Below, piece after piece: positions 1 to 10,677 of a stretch of 64,000 bases of DNA. A program made the position numbers and the translations under genes. Every line of letters starts with the position of its first letter. The first letter of the stretch is position 1. This DNA is from Ashinkailepas kermadecensis (Eukaryota; Arthropoda; Thecostraca; Neolepadidae): positions 107,501-171,500 of the forward strand of contig JAOTOM010004046.1 of assembly GCA_034440615.1 (NCBI GenBank). Direction: 5' to 3'. The notes under the pieces are model-generated. The model ran no database searches and was not told the origin of the DNA. It was given only the letters and a program-made list of their open reading frames with translations.

Positions 1-91
1 CGTTAATGGCAGTGCTAGCAATGTTTGCAAGACTTGATGTTGAGGCCAGCACTGCCAGCACTGTCTTGTTCTAATTGACTATTATTTTCAG
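1..91. other. Unassigned flank left of LINE A
   Basis: Short stretch before recognisable LINE coding sequence. I see no gene in it. The LINE A frame becomes readable at about 92, which I take as its 5' truncation point, although that boundary is not proven by a target-site duplication. Confidence 0.4.
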
Positions 92-1321
92 GCAAGTAAA
101 CCAGCCATATCTAGCAACACATCACTGAAAAGGTGTTGGCACAGAGGGAACTACTCAGCTATTAAAGAACGTCTGTCCGAATATGACTGGAACCTTGAGT
201 TTCAGTATTTAGACACTAGTGGTATGTACAAAAGGTTCATAGAAATAATAGCAGCCCTTACAAATTTATATATACCCAGAGTTGTGCCAAAGGTGCATCC
301 TCCATGGCCAACCAGACCTCAAAGTCTTTTAAGCAGGAGAAAGGATGCTTGGATAAAGTACAAACAGGACAGAAACCCATTTGTGAGACAGTCTTCACAG
401 GCAGATGTTTCACTGAGATCATTCCAAGATTTAAACAGACAGTATATAAATTTTAGTATTCATTCCCAGATCAAGTATGAATTGTCATTAATTCGCAAAC
501 CATCTTCCAAGGAATTTCATTCTTACATTCGACACCAAAAAATCGGCAGAACATCCCTGGGGCCATTGAGAGGGAAACCAACTGATGGGCTAACAAGTGA
601 CTGCCAGGAAATGGCTGATATATTTGCAGGGGCATTTTCCTCGGTATACTGTAAGGGTAGGCTAGAAAACCCAGCCCCACACCAATCTACTGAAACAGTG
701 CTGCAGAGTATTGAAATTACTGAAGCTGAGATGCTCAGAATTTTGAGTCAGATTGATGGATCCTCCAGCATGGGCTCTGATGGGGTCCACCCTCAGTTAA
801 TTGTATCTTGCTGTGAGGAGCTTGTGAAACCATTTTTAATAATTTTTATCTCATCTCTTTCTACTGGAAGTCTTCCTGATAGTTGGAAAACTTCACAAGT
901 TATTCCCATTTTTAAAAAGGGTTCAAGGCATGATCCACTAAATTATCGCCCGGTGAGTCTTACTTCCGTACCATGTAAAATTCTGGAACGTGTAATTGTT
1001 GAAAAGCTTACAGGATATTTGGAGGTCCATCATTTGCTGGACGAAGGACAATTTGGCTTCCATCGTGGACGTTCTGTCGAAGATCAACTACTGCTAACAT
1101 ATGAGACTGTCTACATGGCTAGATGAGGGCTATATGGTGGATGTAATTTTCTTTGATTTTTCAAAGGCATTTGATGTTGTTAATCATGTGCTGCAACTAA
1201 CAAAACTGAGAGCTCTGGGAATTTCAGAGATAATCCTCACCTGGATCAAACATTTTCTGTGTGGGAGGGAAATGATAGTGCTTGTCTCTGGCTCTTCCAG
1301 AAAACCAAAGAATGTTCTAAG
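92..1321 (+). pseudogene. LINE A, 5' part: CR1/L2-type reverse transcriptase
   Basis: Non-LTR retrotransposon ORF2 fragment, 5'-truncated, so the endonuclease is missing. The readable frame starts near 92 and continues through 224-1126. It shows a linker, then RT blocks: SDGVHPQ, IPIFKKGSRHDPLNYRPVSL, DEGQFGFHRGRS. After a frameshift near 1110 it gives FFDFSKAFD, with the first catalytic Asp. The frame stops making sense at 1321, where LINE B is inserted, and resumes at 4275. Frameshift and interruption make it a dead copy. CR1/L2 assignment is from general family resemblance. Confidence 0.85.
1317..1321 (+). repeat. Target-site duplication left of LINE B (CTAAG)
   Basis: CTAAG here and at 4275-4279 brackets LINE B. 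Removing B and one copy restores the LINE A context VLS-GVPQGSVLGP, a conserved RT segment. That supports the nested-insertion reading despite the short duplication. Confidence 0.65.
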
Positions 1322-4274
1322 CGCTGGTTTGTCCTGGGTATTCGATAACCAGACGCGACCGGGAGACGCCCGCCGATCCCAACGCCGATAACATTCGGGG
1401 TGGAGGAGTTGCTCTGATCATCCGCGACTCAATCCGAGCCGTGAGGCTCAACATGGGGGGATCAGACCCACAGCTGGAGTCGCTGTGGATGTCAGTGGGC
1501 GGGAAAGGACGACAGACGGTGACCGTGGGGGTGACCTACCGACCCACCAGATCAGCCACTATCCGCGTCACTGACCTGATTGAGCGCCAGCTCCGGGAAG
1601 CAGTCTCACGAGGACATCCAGTGCTGGGTCTTGAAGACTACAACTTGAACTTACTGGAAGGAGCAGAGAGCGCTGCATCACGTCGTTTTCTGTCCTCACC
1701 CAACGACTTGAACCTGGGGCGGCTCGTGCGAGAGCCAACCCACCTCCTCCCCAGACCGTCTCTGCTGGACGTAGCCATCACAAACCTGCCCGAGGGGAAA
1801 GCGACAGTCACTGTCCTACCGGAGCCGGTGGCAGATCACCTGCCGGTCTTGCTCAGGGGCGAGGTCAGGAGGCAGCGGAACAGGCCACTGCCACCCATTA
1901 CCAGAAGGCAGTGGGCGAAGATGAATTGGGACACACTCTGCCTGCACTTCATCACCACCGATTGGCAACACATGTACGACCGCGCCGACATCGACGGCAA
2001 GCTTGAAGTCTTCATGTGCATCTGGAACGCAGCCGTGGACCTGCACTGCCCGCTGGTGACAAGCAGGATCCGGCACCCTGACTGTCCGTGGCTGCGTAAC
2101 GACCCCGGCATCGATGCTGCAAAAGAGGACTGTCGCGAGGCGTGCGAGGTGTGGAGGAGGAGCGAAGATGACGACACCGCACGCCAGGAGTACCGGAGAT
2201 GTAAGAACGGGCTCATGAGCGAGCAGATCAGGGCCAGGCGCGAGTTCTTGTGTGCGGACCTGCTGACCGATCGGCGCTCATTCTGGAGCCGAATGAAGCA
2301 TTTCGGTCTCCGTCCCGCGGCAGGCCTCCCAGGCAGAGATGACGACACCACGGCGAGGGCAGACGACTTCAACGCCCACTTCGCGGCGGTGGGAGCCCGT
2401 ATTGCCGAGGAGGCGGGACGAACCGGCGACATAGAGCAGTGCCCACCCAGAGCCCCCGGAGTGTGCGTCTCTACTCTTGCGTTGTGTCCTGCCACGCTCC
2501 CCGAGTTATCGAAGGCCATAAGCCGTATGAGCTCGTCTCGAGCGGTGGGAGTTGATGGCGTACCATTGTTTGCGGTCAAGCGATGTTTTGCAGTGATCGG
2601 CCCGCACCTGCTCCACCTCGTCAACACATCCATCACCTCACAAACCTTCCCGAGTGCTTGGAAAGTCGCCCGCGTCACTCCCATTCACAAATCTGTCATG
2701 CGAGATTATGTGAACAACTTTCGGCCTATCTCGAATCTCTCTGTTCTCTCCAAAATCACGGAAAAAGTCGTTTGCTCCCAACTTGTGGCTTATCTGTTGT
2801 CGAACAATATTCTGTCCCCGTTTCAGTACGCCTACCGCCTATGGTCATTCGACGGAGGACGCCTTGCTCGACGCTGTCGAATGGATCTCTAGGGCCATCG
2901 ACATTGGTCACGTCGCGTCGTTAACGACGATTGACTTAAGTAAGGCCTTCGACAGCGTTGACCATGGCGTTCTCCTGAGTAAGCTGGGGTGGTACGACAT
3001 CCCGTCCCCGTGGTTCAAAAGCTACCTCTCTGATCGGAAGTAGATGGTCTCGGGCGGCTCCTCCACACTCCTCCTGACCCACGGTGTCCCTCAGGGGTCT
3101 ATCGTTGGGCCGATCCTGTTCCTCCTCTTCATCAATGATCTGTCCTCCTTCCTTCCTCACGGTCGCCTTGTGGCCTACGCTGACGACACCGACCTCCTAG
3201 ACCACTGCTCCTGACGTCGTCAGCCTCTCCCACCTTCGGTTGTGGGTCGAGGAATCTCTCCATGCACTCCAAAAGTGGTTCCAGTCCAATAGTCTAAAAA
3301 TTAACCCGGACAAGACCTGCTTCACCATTCTTGGCACCAGATCTTCTCTCAAAAAAGCTTCAGGTTTTCACATGATCATGATCATGATCTCGGAAAAATC
3401 TATCCACCCGGCCCCAACAGTGAAAGTGCTCGGAGTATTCCTCGACCAGCAGCTGACGTGGGAGAAGCACATATCCTCCATCATCCGGAAGTGCACCGCC
3501 ATCATCGTGTCCCTCTTCAAATTCCGGCAGCACTTCACCCCTGAAGTTCTGAAGCTCCTCGTCCAAGTCCATGTGTTCCCCCATATCCTTTACTGCCTTT
3601 CCGTATGGGGTGGGGCGGATGCGTGCCGCATGAAGTGAGTGCAGAAGTGCATAAACTTCGCGGCTAGGCTGGTCACTGGAAGACGGAAGCACGACCACAT
3701 CTCGTCCTCTCTGCGCGAGTTGGGCTGGGATAGGATTGAGGAGATGGTGCGACACCGTGACCTGTGCAACGCACACAAAGCCATACACGGCGCGAACTGC
3801 CCACCTGCCATCAGGGAAATGTTTGTTGAACGCTCGGCTGTGTCGGAGAGAAGCACTCGTGCTACCGATGATGGGGCACTTCACCTGCAACGGTGTAGGT
3901 TAGCAGCCACCCAGCGGGGCTTCTCCTACCGCTCCACTCTCCAGTGGAATGCGCTTCCCGGTCAAGCACGTGACACAATTAGCCGTGCTACCTTCGTGCG
4001 TGCTGTCAGTCTCAACCATACAACTTCACGCTAGGTGACCTGCGTGAAGAACCATACCAGAGTCGCAATGCTTGTCTGTATTGGATGTCAGAGCAGCTGA
4101 ATGAATTTCTAGCCGGTATTTTTACGAAGCTGCACCGTCCGTAAATTGTAATGTGATTTTATTCTTTATCTTTTACAATTCTATCTAACGTGATGGCAGG
4201 AATGTGATCAATTGACTAGGTATTTCGTAAGTTCCACCATGTGGCAGTGCCTTAATAAATTACTTTGACTTTGA
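1322..4274 (+). pseudogene. LINE B: CR1/L2-type LINE nested in LINE A
   Basis: Second non-LTR element, GC-richer than LINE A. The coding remnant begins in the C-terminal endonuclease (GVTYRPTRS, LEDYNLNLLEG, SLLDVAITN, VADHLPVLL), then RT (FRPISNLSVLSKITEKVV). A frameshift near 2838 leads to TIDLSKAFDSVDH, HGVPQGSIVGPILF and an intact YADD box near 3180. The thumb and C-terminal region follows to a stop at 4034. There are in-frame stops near 3041, 3212 and 3636. The 3' UTR ends with AATAAA and a short TTTGAC repeat tail at 4253-4274. It is a 5'-truncated dead copy of about 2.95 kb. Confidence 0.85.
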
Positions 4275-5228
4275 CTAAGTGGAGTACCTCAGGGCTCTGT
4301 ACTAGGTCCTGTGTTATTCTTGATTTATGTGAATTATGTGCCTCATGGTATACCCTCCCAGTTCACGGTTTTTGCAGATGACCTAAAGACATACATGAAA
4401 CTGAAGTACAAATCTGTCACAGACCTGCTGGCTGGCATTTCACAGGGTCAAAAAGACATTGATACACTGGTTAGTACTGCCAAGTCATGGGGACTAACAA
4501 TGAACTCCAAAAAATGTGCAGTTCTCAAAGCACACCGTGGGTCATATGACTGGAAAAATCTTGGCCCTTATGCACATTATTACCTAGATGGATTTCAGGT
4601 AAGCTTTGTTGAGATGCATACTGACCTAGGTATCACAGTAGATAAAAACTTGCGTTTCCATCAACACATTGCTGGTATAGTACAGAAAGCTGGAAGTCTG
4701 GCCAGCAACCTACTAAGTTCTACTTTATGTCGTTCTCCTGAATTTATGAAAACCCTATACATTACTCATGTCAGGCCTCATTTGGAGTTTGCATCGTGTG
4801 TGTGGAATACAGGTTACATAGGTGATTTGAGGCGACTAGAATCAGTACAGAGAAGGTGGACACGAAACATAGAGGGGATGGTAGGTCTGGATTATGGTGC
4901 CAGATTACGGAAACTAGGTCTGTACTCAGTGAAAGGTAGATTGATTTGAGCAGACATTATCAAATGTTGGAAGATTTTTCATGGTCATTCTGCCATTAAG
5001 ATCCATGACATGTTTGTACTGGCACCATTGGTGAACACACATGGACACTCACTGAAATTGGCTCACAGGCATGCATCAGTGGATTGTAGGAAGATATTTT
5101 TTAGCCTCAGATGTTGTGCCACTTGGAACTCATTGCCTGATGATGTAGTAACCTTAACGGACCTAGGTGCATTTAAAGCTGCATTGCACTCAAATCTCTG
5201 TACATTGTTGCATGAATATACTGAATAG
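4275..5228 (+). pseudogene. LINE A, 3' part: RT palm/thumb and C-terminus
   Basis: Continuation of LINE A after the LINE B insertion. It starts at SGVPQGSVLGPVLF, continues through an FADD catalytic box near 4375, and then a connection region (LGITVDKNLRFHQHI, HVRPHLEFASCVWN, LESVQRRWTR). An in-frame stop follows GRLI at 4947-4949. The frame then continues from 4950 and ends at 5228. The CR1-like C-terminal layout matches LINE C, although the two are not close copies. Confidence 0.85.
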
Positions 5229-5284
5229 ATTAACCATGATAATATACTAATCAAACATGACGAGTAGCTTAACTTCTCTATATT

Positions 5285-5396
5285 CAGAATATAGAGATCT
5301 CTATATATCTCTACATTCAATCTCTGTATTCAATCTCTATACTCAATCTCTGTATTCAATCTCTGTATTCAATCTTTATATTCAACCTCTATATTT
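5285..5396. repeat. Minisatellite, about 14 bp unit
   Basis: Repeats of ATTCAATCTCTRTA lie directly downstream of the LINE A stop. Such repeats are common at LINE 3' ends, so this may be an expanded LINE tail. Confidence 0.7.
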
Positions 5397-5685
5397 TCTT
5401 TTTCAGAAATATTGACTGACCGCAAAATATTAGCAGAATGTAGTGGCTACTCTAAGCATACAAATTATGCTTAAGGTACACTTTCCAGTTCCTGTGTCTT
5501 GCCCTGACTATCTGATAACAATATTTTCCTTAATCTAGGGGACTGGCATACGGGCTCCTGCAGATACGGGCTCCCCTCATTCGGGCACGGAACTCATCTC
5601 TGGGTGAGTGATGCTTGAGTATATGGGGAGCCAACCAGGTGAGAGGCCAAAAAGTGTGTTTGGGACAATTCTGGTCTTCTGGTTA

Positions 5686-5737
5686 GGTTAGGTTAGGTTA
5701 GGTTATATTATATTATATTATATTATATTATGCTGTG
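5686..5737. repeat. GGTTA tract followed by TATAT tract
   Basis: About four GGTTA units run into pentanucleotide TATAT-like units. Similar GGTTA clusters occur near 8912-8930, 9590-9606 and 9684-9692. The motif is close to the arthropod telomere repeat TTAGG but is not the same array. Confidence 0.7.
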
Positions 5738-7137
5738 ATATATTTTATAAAGACACAAAGCCATAAAAGATCAGTGCAACTATGAGCCACAGGGCCCTTC
5801 TTGGTTGCACTCTGTATACTGAACCAGTTGTCCACCAAATGCGTCTATCAACTCTCCCTGGAATACAGAAAAACAAGCCCCATATTCGTATAATGATTGT
5901 CTATGCTGTTTTTAAAGATGTTCAGTGTGTTGCTACTGACAATAGTTTCTGGCAGCTGGTTCCAGTGTTCTACTACCCTGTTGGTGAAGAAAGACTGTCT
6001 TAACCTTGTCCTGCTGTGATTAACTTTAATTTTGAATTGATGACCTCTAATTGCATAATTTCTGTTAAATTCAAACAGTTCCCCGAGATCACCCTGTTCC
6101 TGACCATGAACAAATTTAAAGACCTCGATGAGATCTCCTCTCAGGCTTCTATATCTAAGTGAAAACATATTCAGTTTCTTCAATCTTTCCTCATATGCCA
6201 GGTTGCCTATACCATTCACCATTTTTGTTGTCCTCTTTTGTACTCTCTCTAAAAGCCAACAATCTTTTTCATAACTAGGGGACCAAGCTTGGACACAGTA
6301 TTCCAAATGTGGCCTGACATAAGCACAGTAAAGCTTCCTGATGACTTCCTCACTTTTGTATGATACATTCCTATTTATTGCCCCAAGGATTCTTAGTGCC
6401 TTCTTCCTGGCTTCTTTGGTCTGTTCTGATGCCCCCAATTTTGTGTTAAAAATAACACCTAAGTCCTTCTCCTGCTGAGTCACAGATAGTACTTGGCCAT
6501 CCATCAAGTACGGAGCTTGATATGCTGCCTACCTACATGCATGATTTTGCACTTATCAAAATTAAATTTCATTTGCCATTTTTCGGACCACTTTACAAGC
6601 TCGTCTAAGTTTTTCTGCAGCAAGACCTGCTCATTGTGCCCTGTTGTTGCCCTAAAGACCTTCAAATTATCCGCAAATTTCAAAACCTCACTGCTTAGGC
6701 CACTTTCAATGTTATTTACAAACACAATGAACAATAGTAGTCCCAGTACTGACCCCTGGGGGACTCCACTAAGAACATTTTGTCATGATGACTTCGTACC
6801 ATTTAGCATCACTCTCTGCTGTCTATCTGAAAGCCACAACTCTATCCATTTTAGGATGTTACCTGCAATACCATGGACCTGAAGCTGCATCATTAACCGT
6901 TTATGAGGTACCTTGTCAAAGGCCTTGCTAAAGTCAAGGTATGCTACATCAACCTGATTTCCCTTATCAAATTGTTCTGTAGCAAAATTAAAAAAGTCCA
7001 AGAGATTTGTGAGACACGATCGCCCTTTTCTAAACCCATGTTGAGTATCTTGAATCAATCTGTTTCCTTCCAGAAAACTAACTATTATATCCTTGACAAT
7101 TGATTCAAGTACCTTGCAGACTAGGGATGTGAGGCTT

Positions 7138-7301
7138 GGTTGGTTGGTTATTAGTTTTACGACACGTCGACCGTTCAGTCATGTATCGTCGCCAATCTCT
7201 CACGCCGATTGGTCGCGGGCGAAGAGTAGCGACAGGTGAGACTCGAACCCACAACCTTTCGATTGTGAGACGAGCATCTTACCCCTAGACCACTCGTCCC
7301 C
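7138..7301 (-). mobile_element. SINE-1 copy, near full length, in LINE C
   Basis: A 164 bp insert flanked by a perfect 15 bp duplication, AGGGATGTGAGGCTT (7123-7137 and 7302-7316). On the minus strand it starts with a tRNA-like head containing A-box TGGTCTAGGGG and B-box GGTTCGAGTC. A body with ACCAATCGGCGTGAGAGATT and a tail ending in AATAACCAACCAAC follow. The head resembles the D-arm side of a tRNA-Pro gene, by general likeness only. Confidence 0.93.
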
Positions 7302-8364
7302 AGGGATGTGAGGCTTACTGGCCTATATTTTTCAACTTTCCTTCTTTCTCCTTTCTTGAAAACAGGAACTACATTTGCCCTTTTCCAATCTGTTGGAATT
7401 TCATTTTGTGAAACTGATCTACAAAATATTATACTAAGTGGAATTGCCAGTTCCTTCTCAGCTTCCCGCAATACCCTAGCATAAATTCCATCAGGTCCTG
7501 CTGCCTTGTTTGGCTTTATTTTCCTGATATAATTCAAAACAACATCACTATTGATGAAATCAACATCATGTAACTGATCACCTGTCACTGAGCTGTGGTT
7601 CACATTTGGCAGATTAGTCACATCCTCCAACGTAAACACTGATTTAAACTGCTTGCTCAGTTCCTCAACCATCTCACCATCCTCACTCAACATAATCCCA
7701 TTTACTTCCAGTGGACCAATTGTGCTTGAAACTTTACTTAGCTTGTAGAAACTAAAGAACTTTTTACTGTCCCCATTACAGTTCCTAGCCAAATCCAATT
7801 CTTTTGCTCGCTTTGCTGCTCTGGTTTTCTGCTTCACAGCGTCTCTAGCTTTTTGATACAACCTTATATTTACTATATTTGAAGCTTCCTTAAATACTCT
7901 AAATGCATCTTTCTTAGCCTTAATTGCTTTTGTCAAATCTGGTGTAAGCCATGCTGGCTTTCCTACCCTTCTTTTGCGCCTTTGCTTTTGGGGACATGTC
8001 TGATCTGAATTTCCTTCAAGTAAGATTTGAACTTTTCCCACATTTCACAGAAATTTAAATCGGAGAATTCTTCTTCCCATTGTATGGTACTTAAAGATGC
8101 TCTCATGCAGTCAAAGTCTGCTCTTTTAAAATTTGGAACCTTTCCCAAATTATCCTTGATTGTCCCTGCTACATGTGCCTTGAATCTCACTATGTTATGG
8201 TCACTTCTTCCCAGAGTTTCTCCTACAGTCAAGTCTTGAACTAAGTCACTTAAATCCGAGAATACAAGGTCCAAGAATGAGCCCTGCCTAGTTGGTTCTG
8301 TTACAAACTGGTGTAAGAACAGGTTCTCTTCAAGGCATTTCCTAAACATTTTACACGCTGGGGA

Positions 8365-8467
8365 CACCTGTCGCTACTCTTCGCCCGCGACCAATCGGCG
8401 TGAGAGATTGGCGACTCTATATGACTCAACGGTCGACGTGTCGTAAAACCAATAACCAACCAACCAA
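8365..8467 (+). mobile_element. SINE-1 copy, 5'-truncated, in LINE C
   Basis: Insert of 103 bp beginning inside the SINE body just after the B-box. It is flanked by a perfect 12 bp duplication ACACGCTGGGGA (8353-8364 and 8468-8479). The body and the ACCAATAACCAACC tail match the 7138 copy. The tRNA head is absent, as expected from incomplete reverse transcription. Confidence 0.92.
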
Positions 8468-8869
8468 CACGCTGGGGAGCCAACACCAACATTTTCATAT
8501 CCTTTTAGATTAAAGTCACCAAGAATAAGGCATTTCCTCTGAAAGTTTCTACCGATTTCCTGACAAATCACCTTATCGAGCTCCAGTTGCTGAGAATGTG
8601 GCAAGGTTCCTGATCGGTACAAAGCTCCTATTCTCAGTGTATTGCTGTTGCCTTTTCCCACAGCAACATCAAGCCAAATGGACTCCGCAGACACATTTTT
8701 TACCCCATCTGTTACTTTTTGAGAACTGAATAAGCTATTCACATAGAGCATTACACCACCCCCTTTCACTGCTGGACCCCTATTGCATGAAAATATATTG
8801 TATCCCTGGATCTCATAGTCCTGCTAGTTATCTCCAAAATACCCCTCACTGACCCATGCCTCACCCCCC

Positions 8870-10040
8870 TCCCCCCATTTATATATCATGCTACATTATA
8901 TTAGTCTTGGTTAGGTTAGGTTAGGTTATTTTATTTCTTCTATTTATCTATTCATATGTGTTTTTTCAATTCTTGATTGATTGAGCAGTATAGACAAACA
9001 AGACAAACCATATGCAGCCACCCATCTCAATATAAGTTTAGCTTTGCTGTGTACTGGTTTTCCTCTGTCATTTCAGATAATTATTAAGCTTTCTTTTGAG
9101 GACAACCATGCAAGTTTATAATTTTCCAACAACACTGTGTCGTTCCCAGCAAGGTTATTCTGTCCAATTGTTCCAAGGTCTGCCAGTATTTTTTTTTTTT
9201 TAAGGAATTCCATAGCCACAAGATTCATAATTTCCTTTTTGAAGCATTAAAGCTTTATAAGCCACAGTCTGAGTGCCATGCTGGTCAGTCTGACACCATA
9301 GTGGTACAAACAGATGAGCCACAACCTAGACAATCCCATTAAGGTATGTAAATGTTTGCAGCATGAACTCACAAAATACAGCTAATATTGTAGCACATTT
9401 CCTCAGTATCATGCCTATGATGTCATCAATTGTATTGACTGCTGTTGACTTCAAAGTAACCATTTGCTGAGAAAATTAATGGTCACATCATCTTAGCCAC
9501 ATCAAAAAACATTATATTACTAAAACAAAGAATCAAATTTTGCCTTCATCTCCAAATTTACCCATTCATTCATCCATGAAGCAAACAGTTAGGTTAGGTT
9601 AGGTTTTCTTGTATGTTGGACACATTTTCATTGCAAAACATTCTTTAAAAACTTGTTTTTTTCCTAACAAAGCAGATTAGGCTTGGTTAGGTTATATTTT
9701 TTAAAGAAAAATATGCCTGAAAATTTTACTTTCAAAACATTTTCTTTCATGTAAGGTTATGCTAGGTTAGGTTATGTAACATTTTTTTTTAATGATTTTG
9801 AACACTATTTATGCTATGTTAACAAACTTCAAGTCCATTTTTGGTGTTATTTTGCCTGCAAACTGAAAACTATATATTTTCAGAGGAAATGGGTGGTCAC
9901 ATGTTAACAACATTCATAAACATTGCATTGGAAAAATAAAATCCAATAGAAATAAGGTGTCTAAAAAATGTTTTTGGGAAAAGCATAACTGGTTAGGGCA
10001 AGTCCCATTCCATGGTTTGAGGTTAGTCTAATGGTGCCAT
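8870..10040. other. AT-rich interval without recognised gene
   Basis: Contains GGTTA clusters near 8912, 9590 and 9684 and homopolymer T and A runs. No ORF with family resemblance was found on either strand. It may hold the decayed 3' part of the minus-strand transposon whose coding relic ends at 10042. Confidence 0.4.
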
Positions 10041-10041
10041 T

Positions 10042-10677
10042 TTAATCAAAATTGAAGTGTACTCTGGGGTGTGCATCATGCTTAAAGTTTAGAAGATTTA
10101 AGTTTGTTATGTTCTTAAGGGGGGATTGTTCAAAGCAGAGACCAATGATGCTCTCCTCAGCTTCCCAATATTGTAGTGTAGTCATTATAGCACAAGTTTG
10201 TGATTTGTCCATTCCATCCTGCATAATTGGTACTGCAAGTAGTTTTCCACTGATATGACCTGGTCCACCAGATATCAGGATGGCTTGACGATGTTCAGCT
10301 GGTCCAAGATAATCCAGTACAGAATACATATTGTTAGATTATGAACTTTGGTATGATGTTCATCATTCTTGCATTTCGCTCACAAACAATTGACCTGCAG
10401 CCGGATAAAAATTGAGAAAATTTAACTTAGATTGATTAATCAATCAGTCAATGTAGCCTGACTGGTTATTGAGGTCTACAGTGCACCAAACACTTGTTGA
10501 ACAGTCGTCATATTGGGCAGACTTGTCATTGACATGTTTTGGATAAACATTATTTTAACCAAAATTGTTTTAAGCCGAAAACATATATTTGGACCTTTAT
10601 TATTTTCTGACAATTATGTACTGTGCAATGCTTTGGTGGGATGCATGCAGACTTGTAGTATTGTGCTAATTGACGTT
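10042..10677 (-). pseudogene. DNA-transposon-like relic, C-terminal piece
   Basis: Minus-strand ORF at 10042-10329 contains ISGGPGHISGKLLAVP, then YWEAEESIIGLCFEQSPLKN. This pattern (a G/S-rich segment, LL.VP, then an acidic W segment and GLCFDTT-like end) recalls an uncharacterised transposase-like family scattered through invertebrate genomes; I cannot name the superfamily. The matching N-terminal piece lies at 13613-13966 on the same strand, with LINE D between them. The sequence from 10330 to 10677 is degraded. Confidence is limited because recognition is from memory of the family. Confidence 0.45.

Larger units (their letters stand above)
5745..8865 (-). pseudogene. LINE C: CR1-type LINE with two SINE insertions
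   Basis: Read on the minus strand: endonuclease C-terminal part from about 8862 (SEGYFGDN, GYNIFSCNRG, GGGVMLYVNS, LILGDFNL), then GSFLDLVFSDLSD and SDHNIVRF near 8200-8300. The linker and RT follow (KPNKAAGPDGIYARVL, VVPVFKKGERRKVEKYRPVS, QHGFRKGRSCLTNL, YLDFSKAFDKVPH, LSGVPQGSVLG). The catalytic box reads FADN instead of FADD near 6675. The C-terminal region ends at 5848 with typical CR1 features (VRPHLEYCVQAWSP, LLERVQKRTTKMV). Two SINEs split it at 7138-7301 and 8365-8467. It carries frameshifts and stops and is 5'-truncated. Confidence 0.88.

Noticed and set aside
1836..2684. 282-codon minus-strand ORF
   Set aside because: Antisense shadow of LINE B, whose plus-strand frame carries real endonuclease and RT motifs.
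7200..7301. Possible functional tRNA gene, from A- and B-box motifs
   Set aside because: The tRNA-like head cannot fold into a full cloverleaf acceptor stem and continues into a SINE body with target duplications. The same holds for the other SINE heads.
5686..9692. GGTTA clusters as telomeric DNA
   Set aside because: Tracts are only a few units long, interrupted, and lie between transposons in an internal region.
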